Source of the DNA: JBBIRM01 sp964517975
GTDB lineage: Bacteria > Desulfobacterota > BSN033 > UBA1163
DNA length: 8,050 nt
NCBI GenBank assembly: GCA_964517975.1
Contig: CAZFDM010000069.1
Location: 1-8,050, forward strand
Direction of reading: 5' to 3'
A program made the position numbers and the translations under genes. Each line of letters begins with the position of its first letter. The first letter of the stretch is position 1. Positions 1 to 6,652 of the stretch are shown here, in pieces. The notes beneath the pieces were generated by a model. It made no database searches and was not told the DNA's origin. It saw only the letters and a program-made list of their open reading frames with translations.

Positions 1-3000
1 ACATCATCCGATTTCACGGTTAAAAATTCTTGGAGGGAATAGGCTGCACCATAAGCCTCAAGGGCCCACACCTCCATCTCTCCTAAGCGTTGACCTCCAA
101 ACTGAGCTTTTCCTCCTAAGGGCTGTTGGGTCACTAAAGAGTATGGGCCAATTGAGCGAGCATGGATCTTATCATCCACTAAATGATGCAATTTAAGGAG
201 ATACATATAGCCCACTGTGACCTTTTGGTGAAAGGGTTCCCCCGTTCTGCCGTCATAGAGGGTGGTTTGACCGGTAATGGGTAGCCCTGCTCTTCTTAAA
301 TGGTCCTTAATCTCTTCCTCAGAGGCACCATCGAATACCGGGACAGACATAAAGATCCCTTGCCCTAATTTCTTTGCCAGTTCAACGATTTCCTCATCGG
401 AAGCTTGGTCTAAATACTCATTGATCTCTTTAGAAGAATAGATCTCTTTAATTCTCCTCCGAAGCAATTTGGGATTGAAATGCTTCTGGAGATAATCTTG
501 AATCATCCACCCCAGCCCTTTGGCCGCCCAACCCAGATGGGTTTCCAGAATCTGGCCTACATTCATTCTCGAGGGAACACCGAGAGGATTAAGAATAATT
601 TCTACGGGCGTTCCATCTTCCAAGAAGGGCATATCTTCTTCAGGGAGAATCCTGGAGATGATCCCTTTGTTCCCATGGCGACCTGACATCTTATCACCCA
701 CAGAGAGTTTCCGTTTCATAGCGATATAGACCTTGACCGTTTTGATCACCCCAGGAGCCAATTCATCTCCTCTCTTTAGCTTAGCCAACTTTTCCGAAAA
801 CACCCCCTTGACGACATTGATTTGCAATTCACCCTGGTCAAGAATTCGGTGAACCTCTGGGAGAATCCTTTTCCCTTCAAGCACATCGATCTCCTTGAGT
901 CGGTCAAAGGGGATGTTGAGGAGGTGTTCTTCTCTAATTCTTTCTTTTGCTTCGAGGTAGACGCGATTCCTCTTTTCATCGGCAATTCGTTGAGCCGCCC
1001 GTTTCCCAATCAGATACTTTCCAATCTTTCGGCGTGTGCTATTCTGAATAATCCGAATCTCGTCGGCTTGATTTTTTAATAACCTTGCCTTTTCCTGATC
1101 TTCAATGGCTTTGGTCCTTTCATCCTTCTCCTGCCCCTTTCTGGAGAAGACTTTGGCGTCAATAACGATTCCTTCAATCCCATGAGGGACTCTTAGAGAG
1201 GTATCCCTCACATCTCCTGCCTTCTCACCAAATATGGCTCGTAGAAGCTTTTCTTCTGGAGAAAGTTGGGTCTCACCCTTCGGAGTGACCTTCCCTACCA
1301 GAATGTCACCAGGTTTAACCTCAGCCCCAATTCGGATGATCCCACTTTCATCTAAGTTCTTTAAGGCCTCCTCTCCCACATTGGGAATGTCACAGGTGAT
1401 CTCCTCTTTCCCAAGTTTTGTATCTCGGGCCACACACTCAAACTCCTCGATATGGATAGAGGTATAGGTATCCTCTTTCAATAACTTTTCACTGATGAGA
1501 ATCGAATCTTCAAAGTTATATCCTCCCCAGGGCATGAAGGCCACCAAAACATTTCTCCCTAAGGCCAACTCTCCCATATCGGTCGCAGGGCCATCCGCAA
1601 TAACCATTCCCTTCTTCACCCTCTCCCCCACTCGAACAATAGGCCTCTGATTGATACAGGTATTCTGATTGGATCGTTTATACTTGATTAAAGTATAAAT
1701 ATCCACTCCTGGGTCATCCTCCCTTTGAACCTCTTCATCCACCCGGATGACAATTCGAGAGGCATCCACATCTTCTACAATGCCATCCCTCTTTGCCACC
1801 ACCGTAACCCCTGAATCCCTTGCGACAATGGCCTCCATCCCCGTTCCAATTAAAGGGGCATCGGTTTTTAAAAGAGGAACCGCTTGTCGCTGCATATTCG
1901 ACCCCATGAGGGCACGGTTTGCATCATCATTTTCCAAAAAGGGAATAAGAGAGGTAGCCACGCTCACCAACTGTTTGGGAGAAACATCCATGTAGCGGAT
2001 CTCCTCTGGTTTCACCATGACAAACTCTCCGCCCCTTCGCGCAGAGATGAGAGGAGCAATGAATCTTCCTTCCCGGTCCAGAGGGGCATTGGCTTGTGCA
2101 ATGGCGGGTTTCTTTCCTTCTATCTCCTCTTCCTCATCGAGAGCAAAAAGATATCGAATGTGGTTAGTCACTTTTCCATTCACAACTTCTCGATAAGGGG
2201 TCTCAATAAATCCATAATCATTGACACGGGCATAGGTGCTCAGAGAGGTAATCAGACCAATGTTTGGACCTTCAGGGGTCTCAATGGGGCAAATCCGACC
2301 GTAATGAGTAGGATGAACATCCCTTACCTCAAACCCTGCCCTCTCGCGCGTGAGTCCTCCTGGACCTAAGGCAGAAAGACGACGTTTATGGGTGATTTCG
2401 GAGAGGGGATTGGTTTGGTCCATAAATTGAGAAAGCTGGCTTGATCCGAAAAACTCTTTGATGACTGCAGAGAGGGGTTTTGAATTGATAAGGTCGTGGG
2501 GCATCAGGGTCTCCACATCTTGGAGACTCATCCGTTCTTTAATCGCCCTTTCCAGCCTAACCAATCCAATGTGATATTGATTCTCCAAGAGTTCTCCAAC
2601 CGTCCTCACCCGCCGATTCCCCAGATGGTCAATGTCGTCCACAGTGCCCTGACCATCTTTCAGTTTAATTAAATATTTCACGACTTCTAAAATATCCCGG
2701 CGACGAAGGGTGGTCTTCTCATCCTCTAAGAATTTCTTTACTTTCCCCTTTACATCATCCGTAATCGTCCCTTCCTTGATGGAAGGCATCAACCCGATTG
2801 GGAAAAGAATCTTAGAGACTCGTTGGATTTCATCCGCCATCTCTGGGGTGGCAATGGCCTCATCAAAATCTAACCATCCATCCAGAATTCGATCGATCAG
2901 CTCCCTTCCTCCCACATACGTTGCTCCAGCCTCCAGGGCTTCCTTTTTCCATTTTTCAGTAAATACTAAGACCTTGGGAGGTTGAGCTTTTAAACCAAGT

Positions 3001-4310
3001 TTGTGATTCAACTTCATCCTCCCTACTTTAGAGAGGTCATAACGGTCGGGATTAAAAAATAAATTGTAGAAAAGACCAATCGCAGTCTCGATGGTGGGAG
3101 GATCCCCTGGACGTAGTCTCTTGTAGATGTCTATTAACGCCCGTTCGGATTCCTTCTCCCTTAGAGATTTTCCTGGTTCCAAGAGAGGCAATTTTTCCCT
3201 TTCCTCCTTGGTCAATTCTATTTTATCCATTACCAGCGTGTCTCTGAGTGAAGAACTGACATTGACATTGTCAATAAATAGAATCTCAAATTCCTCAATC
3301 TTTCTCTCTTTAAACTCCTCAAGTAGTTTTTCAGTAACCTCTTCATTGCATTCCGCAATAACCTCTCCCGTTTCCGGATCGACGACATCCTTCGCTAAAA
3401 ACTTACCCATGAGTTCTTGAGGTTCTACTGCAATGGAGCTGATCTTGGCAGACTCCAGTTTTTTGATATCCCCTTCGGTAATTCGCCGATGCTTTTTGAG
3501 GACGAGTTTATGGGTTTCGGGGTCGTAGATATCCGAGGTGGCCTTCTGTCCTACCAGTACTTCTTTGGATACCTCTTTAAGGAACCTTCCTTTTCGAAAA
3601 AGAATTTTCTCCTTCTGATAAAAGTAGTTGAGGAGTTCTTGCCCTGTGTATTTAAGAGCTCGAAGAAGAACCGTCACAGGTATCTTCCTTCGTCGATCAA
3701 TCCTCACATAGAGAAGATCTTTTTGATCAAATTCGAAATCGATCCAAGATCCACGGTGTGGAATGATTCGTGCATAATAGAAAATCTTACCCCCCATATG
3801 GGGCTTCACCTGATCTTGATCGAAAAAGACACCTGGGGATCGATGGAGTTGGCTAACGATGACTCGTTCTGTCCCATTGATAATGAAGGTTCCATTGTCT
3901 GTCATCAACGGAATCTCACCAAAATAGACCTCCTGTTCCTTCACCGCTTTAATGCTTCGAGCCTTGGTCTCCTCGTTAACATCCCAAACCACCAAACGAA
4001 CTGTGACCTTGATCGGAGCGGCATAGGTCATCCCTCTTAACAAACATTCCTCCACGTCGTATTTGGGTTCGGTCAGACGATAACTCACAAATTCCAGAGA
4101 AGCCGTTTCATAAAAATCTTTGATCGGAAAAACCGTTTTGAAAACGGCTTGAAGCCCAACATTCTCCCTTTTGTCAGGGTCAACATTGGCTTGTAAGAAC
4201 TGCTCGTAGGATTTCTTTTGAACCTCGATCAGATTGGATATCTCTAAAACTTCCTTAATCTTTGAAAAGTTTTTGCGATACCTTCTATAGATGGGAACAA
4301 CGCTGGCCAT
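1..4310 (-). CDS. rpoB: RNA polymerase beta subunit, C-terminus cut by window edge, with internal L1-like domain
   Basis: This is the beta subunit of RNA polymerase, which forms one side of the active-site cleft and the rifampicin pocket. I translated 1436 uninterrupted codons from the ATG at 4308-4310, which begins MASVVPIYRRYRKNFSK. The frame ends at the window edge at LTVKSDD, so by comparison with E. coli (1342 aa) about 45 residues are missing. Landmarks are an SI1-like lobe region before residue 362, IDHLGNRRVRTVGE near 560-573, the rifampicin region FFGSSQLSQFMDQ at 620-632 with THKRRLSALGPGG after it, GRNVLVAFMPWGGYNFEDS, a coiled SI2-like region, and GDKMSGRHGNKG holding active-site lysines K1207 and K1215 (E. 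coli K1065 and K1073). The usual resistance positions (E. coli Q513, D516, H526, R529, S531, L533) are all wild type. A domain homologous to ribosomal protein L1 is inserted at about 446-530 and is listed separately. A short acidic/basic extension (about 362-389) is also longer than in E. coli. It is the last gene of the cluster in this window, 123 nt after rplL. Confidence 0.98.
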   Translation of the reverse strand, partial: MASVVPIYRRYRKNFSKIKEVLEISNLIEVQKKSYEQFLQANVDPDKRENVGLQAVFKTVFPIKDFYETASLEFVSYRLTEPKYDVEECLLRGMTYAAPIKVTVRLVVWDVNEETKARSIKAVKEQEVYFGEIPLMTDNGTFIINGTERVIVSQLHRSPGVFFDQDQVKPHMGGKIFYYARIIPHRGSWIDFEFDQKDLLYVRIDRRRKIPVTVLLRALKYTGQELLNYFYQKEKILFRKGRFLKEVSKEVLVGQKATSDIYDPETHKLVLKKHRRITEGDIKKLESAKISSIAVEPQELMGKFLAKDVVDPETGEVIAECNEEVTEKLLEEFKERKIEEFEILFIDNVNVSSSLRDTLVMDKIELTKEEREKLPLLEPGKSLREKESERALIDIYKRLRPGDPPTIETAIGLFYNLFFNPDRYDLSKVGRMKLNHKLGLKAQPPKVLVFTEKWKKEALEAGATYVGGRELIDRILDGWLDFDEAIATPEMADEIQRVSKILFPIGLMPSIKEGTITDDVKGKVKKFLEDEKTTLRRRDILEVVKYLIKLKDGQGTVDDIDHLGNRRVRTVGELLENQYHIGLVRLERAIKERMSLQDVETLMPHDLINSKPLSAVIKEFFGSSQLSQFMDQTNPLSEITHKRRLSALGPGGLTRERAGFEVRDVHPTHYGRICPIETPEGPNIGLITSLSTYARVNDYGFIETPYREVVNGKVTNHIRYLFALDEEEEIEGKKPAIAQANAPLDREGRFIAPLISARRGGEFVMVKPEEIRYMDVSPKQLVSVATSLIPFLENDDANRALMGSNMQRQAVPLLKTDAPLIGTGMEAIVARDSGVTVVAKRDGIVEDVDASRIVIRVDEEVQREDDPGVDIYTLIKYKRSNQNTCINQRPIVRVGERVKKGMVIADGPATDMGELALGRNVLVAFMPWGGYNFEDSILISEKLLKEDTYTSIHIEEFECVARDTKLGKEEITCDIPNVGEEALKNLDESGIIRIGAEVKPGDILVGKVTPKGETQLSPEEKLLRAIFGEKAGDVRDTSLRVPHGIEGIVIDAKVFSRKGQEKDERTKAIEDQEKARLLKNQADEIRIIQNSTRRKIGKYLIGKRAAQRIADEKRNRVYLEAKERIREEHLLNIPFDRLKEIDVLEGKRILPEVHRILDQGELQINVVKGVFSEKLAKLKRGDELAPGVIKTVKVYIAMKRKLSVGDKMSGRHGNKGIISRILPEEDMPFLEDGTPVEIILNPLGVPSRMNVGQILETHLGWAAKGLGWMIQDYLQKHFNPKLLRRRIKEIYSSKEINEYLDQASDEEIVELAKKLGQGIFMSVPVFDGASEEEIKDHLRRAGLPITGQTTLYDGRTGEPFHQKVTVGYMYLLKLHHLVDDKIHARSIGPYSLVTQQPLGGKAQFGGQRLGEMEVWALEAYGAAYSLQEFLTVKSDD
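2721..2975 (-). other. Ribosomal protein L1 domain II-like insertion inside RpoB (residues about 446-530)
   Basis: The RpoB frame here leaves the beta-subunit pattern after VGRMKLNHKLGLK (residues 429-441) and rejoins it at RRRDILEVVKYLIKL (from 536). The stretch between starts with KVLVF, like the first strand of L1 domain II, and continues EALEAGATYVGG, GWLDFDEAIATPEM and KILFPIGLMPSIKEGTIT. Residues 456-519 align without a gap to residues 85-148 of the L1 encoded at 5488-6195, with 39 of 64 identical by hand count. E. coli numbering jumps from an offset of 29 at VGRM to 115 at IDHLGNRR, so the net insertion is about 86 residues, close to E. coli residues 409-418 near the end of the beta lobe. 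In L1, domain II is itself inserted in domain I, so its two ends lie close together and it can be accommodated in a loop. That last point is known from L1 structures; its role here is unknown. Confidence 0.93.
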
Positions 4311-4315
4311 AAGGA

Positions 4316-4326
4316 CTCCTCTCCTT
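4316..4326 (-). promoter_or_regulatory. Ribosome binding site of rpoB
   Basis: The minus strand reads AAGGAGAGGAG, followed by TCCTT and then the ATG at 4310. This double purine-rich Shine-Dalgarno sequence, 5 nt before the start, supports the chosen rpoB start. The N-terminus from that ATG has normal beta-subunit form. Confidence 0.8.
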
Positions 4327-4332
4327 TAAATA

Positions 4333-4361
4333 AAAAGTCTCCTCCCTTTTGGACTACTTTT
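4333..4361 (-). terminator. Possible attenuator hairpin in the rplL-rpoB spacer
   Basis: In the transcript direction AAAAGT (4361-4356) can pair with ACTTTT (4338-4333). Inside that stem TCC can pair with GGA, with a small bulge and a purine-rich loop, and a run of five T follows directly. This resembles a weak intrinsic terminator. A partial attenuator between rplL and rpoB is known in E. coli, where it lowers rpoB expression relative to the ribosomal protein genes. The stem here is short and AT-rich, so the call is tentative. The hairpin lies just upstream of the rpoB ribosome binding site. Confidence 0.3.
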
Positions 4362-4433
4362 CAAAAATCGTTCGGCCCTTCTGGGAAGAGACAACAACGT
4401 CCTTCAATGCCTCAAGAAAATATTCTCTTTAGT

Positions 4434-4823
4434 CTACTTTACTTCTACCGTTCCCCCAGCCTCTTCGAGTTTCTTTTTGATCGTGGCTGCTTCTTCTTTA
4501 GAAACCCCCTCTTTCACAGGCTTAGGGACACCTTCAACCAGGTCTTTGGCCTCTTTTAATCCCAACCCTGTCAACTCTCTCACCACTTTAATCACCTGGA
4601 TCTTCTTATCACCGAACCCAGTTAGGATGACATCAAATTCGGTCTTCTCTTCAGCAGGGGCAACCTCTGCTCCAGGAGCTGCCCCAGGCGCAGGCATGGC
4701 AGCTACGGAAATGGGTGCCGCTGCTTTAATCCCTAACTTTTCCTCAAGGACTTTCACCAAATCACGTGCTTCCAGTAGGGTAAGATTACTAATCTCTTCT
4801 GCAATTCTCTGAACATCTGCCAT
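4434..4823 (-). CDS. rplL: 50S ribosomal protein L7/L12
   Basis: L7/L12 is the dimeric stalk protein of the large subunit that recruits and stimulates translational GTPases such as EF-Tu, EF-G and IF2. The 129-residue product has the standard three parts: an N-terminal dimerisation and L10-binding segment (about 1-33, MADVQRIAEEISNLTLLEAR), an Ala/Pro/Gly-rich flexible hinge (about 34-58) and a globular C-terminal domain (about 60-129). The C-terminal domain carries the factor-binding helix IKVVRELTGLGLKEAKDLVE at 78-97 and ends GGTVEVK. It is slightly longer than the usual 120-125 residues, mostly in the hinge. AGGAGG lies about 7 nt before the ATG, a strong ribosome binding site fitting the need for several copies per ribosome. 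It follows rplJ after a 109-nt spacer and precedes rpoB. Confidence 0.99.
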   Translation of the reverse strand: MADVQRIAEEISNLTLLEARDLVKVLEEKLGIKAAAPISVAAMPAPGAAPGAEVAPAEEKTEFDVILTGFGDKKIQVIKVVRELTGLGLKEAKDLVEGVPKPVKEGVSKEEAATIKKKLEEAGGTVEVK

Positions 4824-4853
4824 TGGAAAAACCTCCTATTTAAAAAATTTGAC

Positions 4854-4926
4854 CGTAGAAGGTAGAAGGTTGAAAATGATTTTAAACTCATCGTCCCTCT
4901 CTCTTTTTTACTTTCTACTCCCTACG
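4854..4926 (-). repeat. Imperfect inverted repeat in the rplJ-rplL spacer
   Basis: On the plus strand CGTAGAAGGTAGAAGG (4854-4869) is matched by the reverse complement of CTTTCTACTCCCTACG (4911-4926) at 12 of 16 positions. The 41 nt between are AT- and pyrimidine-rich. The left arm also contains a tandem GTAGAAG repeat. The transcript could form a long imperfect stem between rplJ and rplL, upstream of the rplL ribosome binding site. It could regulate or process the message, or be one copy of a dispersed spacer repeat; one window cannot tell these apart. Confidence 0.4.
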
Positions 4927-4932
4927 TTCTGC

Positions 4933-5469
4933 TTAAGATGGACAACTTTCCAATTTAGAAAGTTGGTCTACACGAGCTTGAAGCACACCGATCACCTCTT
5001 GAAGGGTCATCATCATGGTCCCCACTATTTGTCCTCCAGGTGTTTGAATCCCACCCAAGATTTGGCCAAAAAGAACATGTCGTGGAGGAAGGTTGGCCAG
5101 GGCCTTTATCTCATCAGTGCTGATCACCTTCCCTTGTATGAGACCAACTTTAATCTCAAGGGCGGGTTGAGTTTTAATAAATTCAGTTAAGATCTTGACT
5201 AAAAGTGCTGGGTCTCCATAGGAGATAGCGAGGGCGGTAGGACCTTCAAAATAGGGATTTAGTTTTTCAAGATCTGTTCCCTTCGAGGCCAATTTTATCA
5301 GGGTGTTTTTAACCACATGGTAATAAATCTTCTCTTCTCTTAGCCGACGTCTTAGTTGATTCATCTGCTCAACGTTGAGACCCCGGTAATGAGTGAGAAT
5401 AGCTGCCTGATACCCCTCTATCTTTTTATTCAATTCTAAAACAACCTGTTCTTTCTCTCTGCGATTCAA
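4933..5469 (-). CDS. rplJ: 50S ribosomal protein L10, TTG start
   Basis: L10 anchors the L7/L12 dimers to 23S rRNA at the base of the stalk, next to L11. The 178-residue product has the normal family length. It has the N-terminal rRNA-binding globular domain (about 1-130), with motifs HYRGLNVEQMNQLR (27-40), VVKNTL (52-57) and FEGPTAL (74-80). A C-terminal helix (about 148-173) carries the L7/L12 binding sites. The start is TTG at 5467-5469. An in-frame stop lies two codons upstream, the next internal Met is residue 36, and the encoded N-terminus (NRREKEQ after the start) is typical of L10, so no other start fits. AAGGGGGG sits 7 nt upstream. The gene begins only 18 nt after the rplA stop, so the usual long L10-binding leader is missing from this position. 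Confidence 0.98.
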   Translation of the reverse strand: MNRREKEQVVLELNKKIEGYQAAILTHYRGLNVEQMNQLRRRLREEKIYYHVVKNTLIKLASKGTDLEKLNPYFEGPTALAISYGDPALLVKILTEFIKTQPALEIKVGLIQGKVISTDEIKALANLPPRHVLFGQILGGIQTPGGQIVGTMMMTLQEVIGVLQARVDQLSKLESCPS

Positions 5470-5476
5470 TGGTTAA

Positions 5477-5484
5477 CCCCCCTT
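5477..5484 (-). promoter_or_regulatory. Ribosome binding site that fixes the TTG start of rplJ
   Basis: The minus strand reads AAGGGGGG, 7 nt before the TTG at 5469. It is the only Shine-Dalgarno-like sequence near the L10 N-terminus. It lies within the 18-nt gap after rplA, so rplA and rplJ may be translationally coupled. Confidence 0.7.
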
Positions 5485-5487
5485 GAC

Positions 5488-6195
5488 TTAGGACTTTAAC
5501 ACATTCCGAACATCGAGAGGATCAATTTTAATCCCAGGCCCCATCGTTGTGGATAGGGCAATGCTTTTTAGATAAATTCCCTTGCTTGTAGGAGGTTTGG
5601 CACGAATAATCACTTCGAGCAAGGCCTTGATATTCTCTAAAAGTCTTTGGAACCCAAAAGAGGCTTTTCCAACAGGAACATGAACCACCCCTGCCTTCTC
5701 CACTTTGAATTCCACTTTTCCGGCTTTAATTTCCTTGATCGCCTTCTCCAGATCGAAGGTAACGGTTCCTACTTTGGGATTAGGCATCAACCCTCTGGGT
5801 CCTAAAATTTTTCCAAGTTTGCTCACCAAACCCATCATATCAGGGGTAGCGATTGCTTTATCAAATTCGAGCCACCCCTTTGAAATTTTCTCTATCAATT
5901 CTTCTCCACCTACGTAATCCGCACCCGCCTCTATGGCTTCCTTTTCCTTCTGCCCTTTTGCAAAAACAAGCACCCTCACCTTTTTCCCTGTCCCATTAGG
6001 GAGAACCACTGTTCCCCGAACCATCTGGTCCGCTTTCTTAGGGTCCACCCCAAGACGGATAGCAAGGTCTACGCTTTCATCAAATTTAGCTCGGGCCGTC
6101 TCTAAAACAAGTTTGATACCCTCTTCCAGAGGATATCGCTTATTTCGATCGACTTTATTTCTAACCTCTAAGTACTTCTTTCCTCGATGTCCCAT
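5488..6195 (-). CDS. rplA: 50S ribosomal protein L1
   Basis: L1 binds 23S rRNA helices H76-H78 to form the mobile stalk that moves tRNA out of the E site; in many bacteria it also represses its own operon by binding the mRNA. The product is 235 residues, normal for the family. Domain I is discontinuous (about 1-70 and 160-235) and carries the RNA-binding faces, including FDESVDLAIRLGVDPKKADQ (38-57) and SIALSTTMGPGIKID near 211-225. Domain II (about 72-158) contains LVFAKG, EAGADYVGG, GWLEFDKAIATPDMM and the family signature GPRGLMPNPK (132-141). The ATG at 6193-6195 follows rplK by 9 nt, with GAGAAG overlapping the rplK stop, so the two are probably coupled. Its domain II is the closest visible relative of the domain inserted in RpoB downstream. 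Confidence 0.99.
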   Translation of the reverse strand: MGHRGKKYLEVRNKVDRNKRYPLEEGIKLVLETARAKFDESVDLAIRLGVDPKKADQMVRGTVVLPNGTGKKVRVLVFAKGQKEKEAIEAGADYVGGEELIEKISKGWLEFDKAIATPDMMGLVSKLGKILGPRGLMPNPKVGTVTFDLEKAIKEIKAGKVEFKVEKAGVVHVPVGKASFGFQRLLENIKALLEVIIRAKPPTSKGIYLKSIALSTTMGPGIKIDPLDVRNVLKS

Positions 6196-6204
6196 TTTCT
6201 CTTC

Positions 6205-6627
6205 TCACACAATCTCCAATCCCATGCTTCGAGCCGTTCCCTCGATGGTCCGAATCGCAGCATCCAGGTCCGTGGCATTGAGATCTTTGAATTTGATCTG
6301 TGCAATCTCCCGGACTTGCTCTTTAGTAACTTTCCCTACTTTGTTTCGGTTGGGTTCCCCTGAACCTTTAACAATTTTAGCCGCCTTTTTAAGAAGAACC
6401 GAAGCAGGTGGCGTTTTGGTCACAAAGGTGAACGAACGATCTGAAAAGATGGTAATCACCACAGGGATAATCATCCCCTCTTGCCCTTGGGTTCGGGCGT
6501 TAAAAGCCTTGCAAAACTCCATAATATTCACCCCATGCTGACCGAGTGCAGGGCCTACAGGAGGGGATGGATTGGCCTGTCCAGCCTGAATTTGAAGCTT
6601 CACCATTGCCACTACTTTTTTCGCCAT
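6205..6627 (-). CDS. rplK: 50S ribosomal protein L11
   Basis: L11 binds the GTPase-associated region of 23S rRNA (H43/H44), near the L10-L7/L12 stalk, and is the target area of thiostrepton. The 140-residue product is complete. The N-terminal domain has the proline-rich segment NPSPPVGPALGQHGVNI (19-35), used in factor and antibiotic contact. The C-terminal rRNA-binding domain has KVGKVTKEQVREIAQIK and the family signature DLNATDLDAAIRTIEGTARS (115-134). GAGGAGAAGG lies about 6 nt before the ATG at 6625-6627. It starts 25 nt after nusG and ends 9 nt before rplA. In E. coli the L1 autoregulatory site lies just upstream of rplK; the 25-nt spacer here leaves little room for it, though it could overlap the end of nusG. 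Confidence 0.99.
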   Translation of the reverse strand: MAKKVVAMVKLQIQAGQANPSPPVGPALGQHGVNIMEFCKAFNARTQGQEGMIIPVVITIFSDRSFTFVTKTPPASVLLKKAAKIVKGSGEPNRNKVGKVTKEQVREIAQIKFKDLNATDLDAAIRTIEGTARSMGLEIV

Positions 6628-6652
6628 ACCGCCTTCTCCTCAATAAACCCCG

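Noticed and set aside
1884..2369. A 161-codon plus-strand open frame inside rpoB
   Set aside because: It is antisense to the conserved RpoB core, with low-complexity, unrecognisable product.
2421..2500. Possible rifampicin resistance change in RpoB
   Set aside because: All common resistance positions carry the sensitive residue; only the position equal to E. coli N518 differs (Thr), which is likely natural variation.
2721..2978. The L1-like stretch in rpoB as an assembly chimera with rplA
   Set aside because: The frame is intact on both sides, and the nucleotide sequence differs from rplA at most synonymous sites.
3417..4040. A 207-codon plus-strand open frame opposite rpoB
   Set aside because: It is antisense to well-conserved RpoB sequence, its product resembles no family, and it has no ribosome binding site of note. 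It is a shadow of rpoB.
5933..6541. A 202-codon plus-strand open frame across rplA and rplK
   Set aside because: It spans two real genes on the other strand and only mirrors their codon pattern.
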